Origin: Dillenia suffruticosa
Lineage: Eukaryota > Streptophyta > Magnoliopsida > Dilleniales > Dilleniaceae
Assembly (NCBI GenBank): GCA_033439265.1
Contig: JAVTVX010000030.1
Coordinates: forward strand, 9,063,774-9,127,773
Direction of reading: 5' to 3'
Length of the DNA: 64,000 nt
Shown: positions 1 to 11,298 of the stretch, piece by piece
How positions within the stretch are numbered: position 1 is the stretch's first letter
How the letters are laid out: each line of letters begins with the position of its first letter
The notes under the pieces: generated by a model
Database searches by the model: none
The model's input: the letters and a program-made list of their open reading frames with translations, nothing else
Told to the model about the DNA's origin: nothing
Translations under genes and position numbers: made by a program

Positions 1-260
1 AACAAGTAGAGAGAGAGAGAGAGACAGAGGGACGATACCTAACAAAGAAGAAAGAGAGAATTTCGTTTAGCTTTTTGGATCGAAAGGCTTTTGGTTTTTC
101 TGATAATTCTCTTTCTGTGTTCCACCAATTCAATTAGTTAAATATAGAGAGAGAGAGAGAGAGGGAAGCGATTATGATGAAAATTGAGGAAAGAAAGAGA
201 AAATCTTTATATATAAGAGAGCGATGGGTTGGCTTTGGCCGGTGGAGTTAGTGGTTTTGT
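1..260 (-). promoter_or_regulatory. Possible promoter/5'UTR edge of a minus-strand gene left of the window
   Basis: The plus strand carries two GA runs (8-24 and 146-163), which on the minus strand are CT runs of the kind common in plant 5' leaders. A TATA-like stretch lies at about 207-217 and would be correctly oriented for a minus-strand start. No minus-strand ATG lies between it and base 1, so any coding region would be outside the window. This is inference from composition only; the tract could equally be ordinary microsatellite sequence. Confidence 0.3.
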
Positions 261-460
261 GGGACAATACTAATTGCCTAATAGAGCATAAGATGGAACA
301 TGAGATGAGAGTGTCCCTTTCGTGGAGGAGAGGACCAATCAACCCACCATATTGTCCATTTGAGAATGCCTGTTGTTTGGACTTTTTTGCCGCTCTTACC
401 TTTCCTGCCCTTCTTCTCCCCCATTAACTTCTTCTGGCTTTCTAAAAGCCCCTTAATTGT

Positions 461-737
461 CAAGAAAATATCAACGTACGCTTGACTTTCTATATCTCCC
501 GAAAGATTTTAGAAAACCAAGTGAACACATGGTTTCAATCCGATTCTTAATTTAAGGTTTTATTACTAAATCTCATTTTTATTCTATTAATATAAATATA
601 TCTTATAACTTTTAATTTGATTCTTGATTTTGATTTAATTTAATCAATAGCATATCAAAAGATCACATATACAATGCATCATTATAGCACCAAAATTTAT
701 ATTGATTTGTCATTATACTCTTCTTTTAATTAGAAAT
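461..737. other. AT-rich intergenic sequence, no gene seen
   Basis: No coding potential, RNA gene or repeat structure is recognisable between the left-edge GA-rich tract and the first copia LTR. Confidence 0.5.
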
Positions 738-1229
738 TGTTGATAAATATGATCACGTAGGGACATTTTATTAAAAGTTAAAAAATATTTTAAATTTTAT
801 TTTAGTGATAATGGGTTAACTTTCTTTATCTACATAACTCTCGCTAACTTCCATATATCTTTTCTTTCTCTTCTAACGTGAATTGTGTGAATCAAATTGA
901 ACGTTTGGATGAACAACAGAGTGTGTTCATTAACAGATAAAAGATAGACATAGAATGAAACTTTTAGTGAAAACCATATTAAGGGATAAAGGAATTTTCA
1001 AGTATGAAAATTTCTTCCGTCATTGGATTTATCAGATTTTAGGTTGAGACGTCATGAATCTATGATGATAGTTCCATTTTGTGATCATCATCCAGACTGA
1101 GAGTTTTGATCTAGAGATTTCACAGTTCACAATATTTTGGATGCTTACACATTAGGGTACCACTCGAAATTTAATCTTTTAATTTTCTGAAAATTACCAT
1201 ATTTCCGTTAGTATCAAATAAATTTAACA
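738..1229 (+). repeat. 5' LTR of copia element 1
   Basis: It starts TGTTGATAAAT and ends TTTAACA. It aligns along its whole length with 7294-7771, including the shared block around gaattgtgtgaatcaa and the block around ttcacaatattttggatg. The primer-binding site begins two bases downstream, which fixes the right edge. Confidence 0.85.
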
Positions 1230-1785
1230 TTAGTATTAGAGAAAATTAGATTTATTAAAAATTTTTGAAACTTTTTTTGATATAAAATGTGTAGGATATA
1301 AAATTAGGACGCGAATTATAGATGAAATTCATAAATTCGAGAATACCACGAGAATACTCATACCAAAGAATTATGAAAATAATTTTTGTTAAATTTTTTG
1401 AGTATATTTAAGCCATGAAAACCAAACTTTTTGACTGTACAGATCTCAAAATCTTAGATCTGTCGAGTTAGAGGACAAATTAATGCATGCAAATGATCTA
1501 GATGTGTTCTTGATACTTAAATATATTAATTTGAGTGATCAATTGCAACTGTTATTCTCGAAAACTGGGATTTCCAAACCGGCCGCAAAGGGTCGTGACA
1601 ATGGTAGTTGGATTCGCTGAGTTTAGGGCTTATTTCTTCCAAAAATCGAGTTCAATATGAATTAGAAAACTTTAATTTCGAATTACAGTTGAAATCCACA
1701 CCAAAATCAGGCCAAAAATTTGTTTTTCGGCAACCGGGTCATGCTGACCCGATTGCAAAAAATCGGGCGAGGAAGTCCCATCTCA

Positions 1786-2070
1786 AACCTGTAGGCACGT
1801 GGCAAGCATGCACACTGAGGTGCATGACGCCAATGGGTGTTGGCGCGTAGGTTCACACGCACTAAGGTGCTTGAGGTAGTCCAGGTTAGTTCCAACTCGG
1901 ATCCACATCCCGACCTGTGTCACAACCCGGGATGGGGTCACATGCATGTAGGCGTGTGACCCACACCTTGCGCATCTAGCGTGTGTGCCAGCATGTTGGC
2001 AGCACATGCAAGGGTGTGGGGTGCCGCTATCGGCGTATGGTAGCACGTGGGTCCGTCCGGCGGCGTGTTA
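1786..2070 (+). other. GC-rich leader island of copia element 1
   Basis: Within an otherwise AT-rich element, this leader stretch between LTR and gag is strongly GC-rich and full of short CGTG/CATG-like words. Open frames on both strands here are composition effects, not genes. A comparable island sits at the equivalent place in copia element 2 (about 37545-37800). Confidence 0.6.
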
Positions 2071-2334
2071 GGCTTTTCTAGAATGAAAATTTTTATTTTT
2101 TAAGGGTCTCATGCCATTAAATATAACTTTTGTAGGTTTTTATGTGCCGAATTCAAATTTGGATGGTAAGATACGATTATAAGTTGTGGTGATGGTATCC
2201 GTTGACTCATACGCTCGGTTTGGAGTCTATACTCAAATCATTAGAGATTTATTGATTCAAAAGATATACAAAATATGAGAATAAATATCAATAAATCACT
2301 AATATCTCTATAACTGTTGCGAAAACTGTCGTAT

Positions 2335-5300
2335 TAGATCTTTGCAAGAGGGATAAATTTAATGGTGACAACTATGAGATTTTATACTGAAAAATTCAGT
2401 TTATTCTCGATAAACAAGATTTGTTTAAGATTCTAAAATACGATATGGTGGAACCGAGGAGGATACCAGGCCTCAGGCGAGATGAGATCAAGAAGTGTTT
2501 CATGCATAGAAGAGGAAGAATGGCCAAGCTAAGGCAGTCATTCTAAGTAACACGTATGACGATATAATTCTAGTTTATGAGTAATATTCTACGATTATAT
2601 TGGTTTGGCTCGCCCTCAAAAAACACTATGGTGTACTTTTTTAACTGTTAAGATGAAAATCGTGACTTATAGGCTTATTACTTATAAGAAAATGGCTTAT
2701 CATATAATGGTGTTACATTTGATATAAATGTCAAGTATGATCACCGAGCTTAGGAAAGTAGGCAAGCCCGTTTTGAATGACATTTAGGTATTGGGCATGA
2801 TCTAGTTTTTACCATATTCATAGGAGATCATGAAAAACTATCTCATGTATAATGAGAGTATTTGTACTTTTGCAGATGTGAATAGACATTGTAAGATCAA
2901 GGAGGAGCGCCTAGAGGTGAGTAGGCCGTACTCAACTCATGCTTATGCAACTGAGTTGAGTAAGGGCTCCCGTGGCACCAAACAAATAGCATAAGTATAA
3001 GAAGGAGACACGAGATTCAGACAAGAAGAAACCATTTGAGAAATCTAACAACAAGGTATAAAAGCGCATGAAGAAGAAGCTTGATAAGACCAATGTAAAG
3101 TGTTACATTTGTGGTAGATTTGGTCATTTCACTCATGAGTGTGACGAGCGGAAAGTATGTCATTCTTCTTTAAATGGTTTGAGTTTTGTCTCATCTATTG
3201 TGATATTCACTGATTTCTCTCTCTAATGGATTGTAAACTCAGAAGTCACCGACCATATAATTCGAGATAGTACCGTGTATGTAGAGTTCCATCAAGAGAG
3301 TCCTTAGGTTAAAAAGATTTACATAGGGAACGGAGCATTGTTGTCATCATATGGATTGCCACTTGCAAGTTAGAGTTGCAAACTAGCCAGACGCTGTATC
3401 CACATGATATTCTTTAGGTTCTGAATATTTGATAGAATTTAATTTCAGTACTTTGTTTAGATCGTCTAGGATATGCTTTGTTTTTTTAGAAACTTTATTG
3501 TTTATATTAGTTACGACAATTTTTTTGTTCGTTCTGGTTTTGTCCATCATGGACGACATGTACTAAATACTGTTTTTTTAATGGTATTTCTTGTTATTTT
3601 TCTATTGACATCTGATTGCGTAGATGATGATGTGAATGTATTACATAGTAGAGTTGGACATATAGGGTAAGAAAGAATAAACCAGTTAGTTGCAAATGGT
3701 CTGTTGGACCCGTTAACCAGGTTCGAGTTAGCTGTATGTGAGTTTTGCCTAATTAGCAAAATTACAAAAAAAAAAAAATTGGCAATGCAATGAGAGTTGA
3801 GACTGTATTGCAATTGGTCTATTTCGATATCTGTGATCTCATGAGCGTGAGAACCCGAAATGAAGCTCTGTGATTTGTTTCATCCATAGATGATTACATG
3901 ATTTTCGATTACGTCTATCTGATCTCACACAAATCTGAGGGATTGGAATGCTTCAAGAGGTTTATTAGTGAGATTAAGAATCAGTTAAATTTGAAAGTGA
4001 AGACTCTCAGAAGTGATCGGAGGAACAAGTATTTGTTGGAAATGGTGAGATCTGTAATAGTGCAGACTAATTTGTCTCTCCCATTAAGGAGATGTTTTAT
4101 TGATTGCAGTTTACGTTCTCAACTGTGTCCCATCAAAGTTCGTAGTCAGTATCTCTAATGAGATTTGGATAGGGAGGCAATCTGACCTTAGCCACTTGAG
4201 GTCATCGGATTGTACGACGTATATTCATAATTCCTTACATCCATATGATTAGTTAGATCCGCAAGAAAATTAATATATTTTTATAAAACATTCAGAACAC
4301 TCCAAGGAATATATGTTCTTAGATGAGTAAACGACACCGTTACTGAAATTGAATCTTGTCACATTTATTGAGAATGATTTCCCTAAAAGATGTGAAATCG
4401 ATCAAAACTTTACATTTTATGAGATAGATGAGTTTAGTGACTTAGCTAAGCCTAACGTCGAGACCCAAGAACCAATTACGGATTTCGGTTCTAATGGGAG
4501 GGGTTCATCTAGAGGTAAAGAGATTCTCCCTCCTCGTAGGAATATCGAAAACGCATACTTAATATCGCTTCCCAATTGAGGGTAAAACCCTCATTGTGAC
4601 TCGTAAGGATGATGAGGAACCTAAAGTGGTCTAAGAGGCTCTTGAGAGTCCTACGAAGTTCAACTATGGATGGAGAGAAAGACTCATTAAGAATCAATGG
4701 GGTCTGAAATTTAGTTGATTTGCTTGAGGGCAGAAGGACCATTGGGAACAAATAGGTTCTCAAGATCAAGAGAAAGACCGATAGATCAGTGGAGAGGTAT
4801 AAGATTCATCTGGTAGCCAAGAGTTATACTCAAACTAAGGGCGTAAATTATGAAGAGACTTTATCTCCGGTAGTCAAATTTATTTTGATCTGTTTACTTT
4901 TAATAATTGTCGCAAATATGGATCCGAAATTACAATGTATAGACGTTAAAATTGTCTTCCTTAATAGAAGTTTAAACTAGAAGATTTACATAGAATAACC
5001 CTCTAGTTCGTTTTAAAAAGTCAGGAGGATTAGATATGTTGAATTTGGAAGTTGATATACGGCGTTAAACAATCATTCAGGCAGTGGTACTGGAGATTTC
5101 ACGAGAATGTGATATTTCATGGGTTTGTGCTGATCGAGGAGGATCATTACGTGCACCTAATACATTCTAGTGACTCTTTTGTGATCATATTATTATATGT
5201 GGGTGACATTCTGTTGGACAAGAATAACAGAGAGTATTCAATGACCATTAAAATATGGTTGTCGTTGAGTTTTGATATGAATGACATGGGTAAATCTCAA

Positions 5301-6175
5301 TTCATTCTCGGAGTTAAGATTCAGAGGGATCGTTTGAAACGGGTATTGACTCTTTCTCTAGAGTTCTATATCAGGAAGGTTCTCGAACACTTTAAGATGA
5401 GCGATTGCAACCCCATAAATTCTCTTATCATTAAAGGTAAGACTCTGGGTCATGACATATGTCCTAAAACTTAGAAAAAAATAAGGGAGATGGGTAGAAT
5501 CTCTTATACTAGTACAGTGGACAGTCAGATGTACGCAATAATGTGTACATGACCAGACATTTGATTTTGCAGTTAGTCTAATGAGTAGGTATCAGTCGAA
5601 TCTTAGAAAGGGTCACTAAAAAGTAGTAAAAATGATTTGGAGATATCTCAAGAGACCTGTGAACCTCTCCTTATGTTATGGAAGAAGTGATTTTGTGTCT
5701 CGTTGGGTATTCAGATATCGACAGGGGTGGCGATCTAGATGAATGCAAATTGATATTAGGTTTTACTATCTTACTTAATAATAATGCCATATCTTGGAGT
5801 AGTAAAATACAAACTTGTATATCTTTATCTACACTGAAGGCTGAGCTTGTAACATGCTTAGCGGCAATTCATAAGAATATTTAGTTTTAAATATTTTTGT
5901 ATGATTTAGGGGTTGTAACAGATAGTGGGAATTCAGTGTAGCAGATAGTGGAAGTTCAGTAATGATTTATTTTGATAATCAAACCACCATTATCTTCCTT
6001 TGAGACCTAAGGATCACAATAGAACCAAACACGTTGATACCAAATACCACTTTGTAAGAGATATCATCGAGAATGGTAAAATAATGAGAAAGTACATTTC
6101 TATACACAATATGGTAGCTGATCCCTTAACCCAACCCATTATGAGAGATTTCTTTGTGAAACATAGGTAATCAGT
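2335..6175 (+). pseudogene. Copia gag-pol polyprotein relic (element 1)
   Basis: Conceptual translation across several frames gives a UBN2-type gag start (DKFNGDNYEI, about 2350) and a CCHC zinc knuckle (CYICGRFGHFTHEC, about 3102-3145). Next comes an integrase core piece (TLRSDRRNKYL, 3898-4158). The reverse transcriptase start reads GVNYEETLSPVVKF (4789-4980). Further RT includes IYGVKQS and LYVGDILL (5052-5474), where the catalytic YVDD has become YVGD. RNase H fragments read AISWSSKIQT (5678-5884). Many in-frame stops and shifts separate these blocks, so no functional protein is expected. Confidence 0.88.
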
Positions 6176-7293
6176 GGGTTTGCGAGTATTTTGACATTTC
6201 TATATGACATGCATGTATTATTCAGTCACAAATTTATTTGTTGCACTTGTTTATTGCATATATTTTGTAGTGTTTTGTGATAAAAGATATGTCAGATAGG
6301 TATGGTCAACTCTCTCATACGAGTAACCACCTCCATCTCAAAGTGAGTGGGAATGAGACGGTTTCTAGTTGTAAGACACTTTAAGAGTGTTCCTACTAGA
6401 GCATAAGTTACCTTAATACGTATTCAGGATAAGATCATATGCGATATGACCGACATGGATATACCCACATCCATATTACCTGTAAGTAGTCAGATTTGAG
6501 ATTTCAGATATCATATGCATATAGTGATATTATTTCTGAAATGCTTTCTCTGAGATCTCTAGGTAAAGTTTTATGTGTATTCTGAGTCCTATATTTATAC
6601 AGTGTTAGAGAAATCTGACATATACCTTTTAGAGAGATGGGGAATAACACTATGATACATGTTTCATATGGTATGTAGTAAAATGACCAGCAATAATGAG
6701 AGCTATATTACATTAGACAATGATCTGAATTTTATCTCCGTGCCCTATTGTGTGAAACTCTAGATCCATTGAGTGTGATCTCTTATACAATAATTACTTT
6801 TGGATATTTCTAAAAGTTTTGTTTCAGTATTTGCTATTTTAGTCCGATTACCTATGGTTCAAAAGATAATTGAGGTTTAATAGATAGATTTAGGAAACCC
6901 ACTAAATTGAGACTGATAGATTCGAGTTTAGAAAAAGGAAAATCAATCGACATTATATCATGGCGTAGTAATCACTAGTCGATCTATTATGTTTATCTAT
7001 ATTGGGATTCAAACATAATAGTGAATATACAGTCGAGTAATGATTGGAGATCACTTTTGATGAGGAAAGTGGCTCGATGGATATAACTTCATTGACTTTA
7101 AGGTACAATGAGTTCTTTTTGGTACTAATAGTGAATTGAATTCTCAATCATCTAATAGGTGCATTGAGAAGTCTTTACTTGCAAGTGTACTCGATATTCA
7201 CATGACATCCAATTCAGTATGAAAGTCTAGTAGAGTGATATAGTAAATCGTAGGAGTTGTAATCTTATGACGGATTCATGTGCAAGTGAGGCA

Positions 7294-7771
7294 TGTTGGT
7301 AAATGTCTATGTAGGAGCATTTTATCAATGGTTAAAAATATTTTAAATTTGGTTTTAAAGATAATGGATTAACTCTCATTATCCCCATAACTACCACTAC
7401 CATATATCTTTTCTCTCTCTTTTAACGTAAATTGTGTGAATCAATTTAAATTTTTGGATGAACAAGAGAGTGTGTTCATTATCAGATAAAAGATAGAAAG
7501 AGATTGAAAGTTTTTGTAAAAACTATATTGAGGGATAAAAAAATTTTCAAGTTAGAAAATTTTTTCCGTCATTGGATTCATTGGATTTATGTTGAAACGT
7601 CGTGAATCTGTGGTGGTGGTTTGATTTCATTATCACCATCTTGATCGAGAGTTTTGATCAAATGATTTCTTAGTTCACAATATTTTGGATGTCTACACAT
7701 TGAGATACCACCCGAAATTTAACCTTTTAATTTTCTAAACATTATCATACTTCCATTAGTGTCAAATAACA
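7294..7771 (+). repeat. 3' LTR of copia element 1
   Basis: It starts TGTTGGTAAATG and ends AAATAACA, and is homologous to 738-1229 with frequent substitutions and small gaps, so the insertion is old. The purine-rich stretch just upstream (about 7280-7293) is the remnant of the polypurine tract. Confidence 0.85.
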
Positions 7772-9356
7772 AAACTAAATTTAATTATCTAAATATTAAA
7801 ATTATATTTTTGAATATCAGATAAAATCTCAACGGATAAGTAAACATACTACTTCACATATAATGCCATATTAATGTGTAGAAATCCAATTCATATACTA
7901 TGTTTGTTTATGTTTAACAGTCTCGCTAATTTCATTGATGATGAAAGATTTAATTGAAATAATTTAAAATTTTTGAGTCCTTAATTGTAATCTTAAAGTA
8001 GAGACTTAATTATAATTTCAATATAAAATTCAAATACGGGACGTCTAATTCACCCAAATAAATAAGGTTCATCGAGTGAAATTCGTTAATTTCTTTTTAA
8101 TAGCCTTTTAATCCATCCTTTTGTTTTCAATAAAAACACATGCTTTTACTTTTAACAAAATGAAGACTCTTTAAAAAAGATACTGTAGAATATAACTTAA
8201 GTTCTTTTGACCTATCGGACCAAATTTTGCTTTCAATAATTCTTTATAAGATGCCCCAATTTTTTGTTTCATTGGATCAAACCCAGATCATGAGCAGAGT
8301 CGTTGATTTGCTTCAATGTTGGAGTCTTAGAGCCTTGGATTAGGGGTTTTGGTCTTTTGAGTTTCAATCCTACTTTTTCTCTCTCTGACTAATACTTGAA
8401 GAGAAGATATCTTCTTCATTTGCTTCTTCCATAAATGAAACCATTGAAATTATAGACATGCATTCTTTGCTATATTATTTGTTGTTGTTCACCGTCATCA
8501 ACTTTACATAAACTTTTTAAATGTTTCTTTCTTTCTCCTCTCTTCTCTTTTCCCCCATCCTTCTCTCTCCTCTCGGATGCTGGTGCTGGCACTAGAGACT
8601 TTCTCTCTCCTCTCTGCCGCAAGTCTCCAGACGCCAAGAGCACTCTCTCTCTCTCTCTCCTCGATAGAAAACACGGCATTTTTTTTAAAGAAGAGCCATC
8701 GAAAGGTCAAAAGAAAACGTAGATTAATAATTCCGTTAAAAAACTTATGAACGTTAGGTTTATTAATAGATTAACTTTATTTGCTACTTTTTTGGAGTTC
8801 ACAAACTCAAAACTCAAATATAATGAAACTTCTAAAATTCATAACCCTTTTTTGTTATTTAAAATATAATTTACAATCTCAATAAGTAATTCATTTCCAT
8901 ATTATACTTTTAAAAATTCATAATTAAAATAAAATTTTAATATAAGAATAATGTATACTATACAATGTTTTAAAAAATTAAAAGTTTCGTTACAAAAATC
9001 AACATCACTTTCAAATCTTACAAGGAATTTAATATTAAAGAATTAATATAACGATTGTTCCGAAACCACCAACCTTAAAATCTTATAAACCAAAAATAAA
9101 GATTTCTCCTTGTTAAAACAAAATAGCTTAATGGTTAAATTCAATTTTATAGTAAAAAAAATATAAAGAAAAATTTTAATTTGATAATAAATTATAAAAT
9201 ATTTTTAATGTGAAACTCAATGCTACTAAATTTTTTTAGAAAATATAATATAATAGAAAAAGATAAAAATTTAAAGAATTAAATACTTTAAGAGATTGTT
9301 GAAGTTTTAGATGGATAATGACCCCTTCCCCACCTTGGAGCTGCAAGGCTTAGACC
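7772..9356. other. AT-rich intergenic stretch with a CT-rich tract
   Basis: No gene is supported. A CT-rich tract at 8510-8665 contains a perfect (CT)n run near 8642-8659. It gives long arginine/glutamate-rich frames on the minus strand that look like low-complexity artefacts. The rest is AT-rich without recognisable repeats. Confidence 0.5.
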
Positions 9357-10330
9357 TAAGGGTGACCACGGTTTTGGAACCGTCGGTTTCGGTTCCGAAA
9401 CAGCCGGTTTCGTTTTCAAAACCGCCAATTCCTGTTCATCATCGAATGGAACCGAAATTGGAACCAAACCACTTGCCGACGGTTTCGATTCCTTACGGTT
9501 CGGCTTCGATTCAAACCGTTTGGAACCGAAATTTAAATTATTTAATTTTAATTCTCCAATTCTTTTATTAGGTCAACTTAATTATTTTACTTTTCGATTC
9601 ATAAGTTCGGTCGATTTATTTTAACTTAAATTCTCTTGTATTTAAATTATATTTAAATTCAAGTTTTATATGTGGAGATTTGACTTAAATCGATTTATTT
9701 GTTTTATGTAACTTTTTAAATCAAATATTTATCGTAAAAATATTTTTATCGAGATATATTTGAACAACAAATTCATATCACCAAAGAAAAAAAAGTATAT
9801 ATTTATTATCATTCTTATAATTACAATATATCATATTTAATTGTTTAGTTTTATAATTAAAAAAAAAAAGAAAATGGCTTGAACTTAATTTATATAAATT
9901 AAGCTGCCTACGCATCTTTGGGGCCTAAGGAATCAAAGCCCTCGTAGTTCACTTACCATTTGAATATATGATCCCCTTGTCTTAACTTAATCTGAAATGT
10001 TATTAGAGGTAGCGGTTGATATACTTTCGGTTATAAATTCATATAAATTTTCATTAATTTTCTTCATTATTTCTTATTGTCTAAAATTTGCTCTACATCA
10101 ATCAACCAGATAGGTTTGTGACTCGAGTGCCTCAAGTGGTTCCAGTTTTGGTTCCGGTTCGGTTCCAGTTTTTAAAAATTAGGAACCGGAACCAAACCAT
10201 ATGTCTCCGGTTTCGGTTTCAGTTTCAGTTTCAGTTTCTGAACTGAAATCGAAAAGACAATTCCGATTCAATATTTTAGCCTTCAATTCCGGTTCGGTTC
10301 ATGGTTCAAATCAAATCGTGGTCACCCTTA
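9357..10330. mobile_element. hAT-like non-autonomous DNA transposon, 974 bp
   Basis: The ends are perfect 14-bp terminal inverted repeats, TAAGGGTGACCACG and its complement. They are flanked by a perfect 8-bp direct repeat, cttagacc (9349-9356 and 10331-10338), the size made by hAT transposases. Both subterminal regions are packed with GGTTCGGTTCC-like words in opposite orientations, as expected of transposase-binding subterminal repeats. The AT-rich middle has no transposase frame. Orientation cannot be assigned. The intact termini and duplication imply that this copy inserted as a unit. Confidence 0.9.
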
Positions 10331-10492
10331 CTTAGACCCAATTTGTGATTTTAAAGTTGAAATTCATTTTTTTAAAAGGAAACGATTAATCTAATTTAAA
10401 AATTTTTTAAACGATGTTTATTGGTGTGGCCAAGCTACGGAAGGCCAGCAAGAGCCTCCTTTAGCTTAAGGACTAAAATGTAATGACACTTT

Positions 10493-11045
10493 TGTTCGAT
10501 CCTATATTGCAAACCAAATGCAATAGTGAAAAATAATTTGAGAAAAAGGATCGAATGTACTCCGTTCATTCTCGATTCCGATGATCTTTGACAATTGTGA
10601 TGGTGCCAAGGTAATTTTGGAGCGTTCACGGATTCCGACGATCTCTGACAATTACGATAACACCAAATGGCATGCATAAGCATTCTAAACCTTCAATTTC
10701 TCTCAATAGATGGTATGGAGATTTGAAATTAGAATTAGGGACCCAATGCACTATGAGGGGGTTTATATAGACTCTCAACCATAAAAAATACTTTAAAACC
10801 CCACAATTGTCACTCTAGAATATTGTTGGTTATAATGAAGATTTAATCAAATATTCATAACTGAAAACAAGATTAATTGTGTGGAGATTTGAATGGAACA
10901 CCTAAATGTGGCCAAATGCATCCCAATTCAAATCTCTTCCATTTTTCATCACATTTAATTCTTTTTCGGTTATGTTTTCCACATTAACTTTATTTTGAAT
11001 GCATTAACTCTCATTCATGGGATTTGAATTTTAAAATTCCTAACA
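10493..11045 (-). repeat. 3' LTR of copia element 3
   Basis: On the minus strand it begins TGTTAGGAATTTT and ends at the TGTT-complement near 10493. It is closely similar throughout to 20970-21516. An 82-codon minus-strand frame inside it is LTR sequence, not a gene. Confidence 0.9.
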
Positions 11046-11061
11046 TTCTCCCACTTTACTT
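11046..11061 (-). promoter_or_regulatory. Polypurine tract of copia element 3
   Basis: The minus strand reads AAGTAAAGTGGGAGAA directly next to the 3' LTR start. This is the expected primer for plus-strand DNA synthesis in LTR retrotransposons. Confidence 0.8.
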
Positions 11062-11298
11062 GAAATCAAAATCAAGTTAACTTTGTATGAAAATAGAGTA
11101 CATGAGTTACGGCGACAAGTCCTCTAAAAGCGAGTATTGTCTTTCGTGTACTTCGATGCATTCAATTTTCTAACCTTATGGTGACATTTACTTTATGAAT
11201 AAATCTTCCGTTTATTCAGGATCCAAACTTGATGAATTTATTTCAAGACAACAATATATGCACAACTTTATTGAGAAAATTCAACTCTGAGTTTCATT

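Larger units (their letters stand above)
738..7771 (+). mobile_element. Ty1/copia LTR retrotransposon 1, decayed, about 7.0 kb
   Basis: Two related LTRs (738-1229 and 7294-7771) flank degraded gag, integrase, reverse transcriptase and RNase H in the copia order. A degenerate primer-binding site for initiator methionine tRNA lies at 1231-1241, with two mismatches to the usual TGGTATCAGAG. All frames carry stops and shifts, so the element cannot be autonomous. No clean 5-bp target duplication is visible (left gaaat, right aaact). It is the same family as the element at 36465-42793, with shared LTR text, similar leader and homologous polyprotein. Confidence 0.9.

Noticed and set aside
1783-2046. 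87-codon minus-strand Cys/His-rich frame that looked like a zinc-binding peptide
   Set aside because: It lies in the GC-rich leader of copia element 1, where TGC/CAC codons follow from base composition; no family pattern of spacing.
8470-8710. Two overlapping Arg/Glu-rich minus-strand frames
   Set aside because: They arise from a CT-rich low-complexity tract; no homologous domain, splice partner or promoter is evident.
10435-10683. 82-codon minus-strand open frame, with a similar one at 20928-21155
   Set aside because: Both lie in the two LTRs of copia element 3; their similarity is LTR identity, not a gene family.
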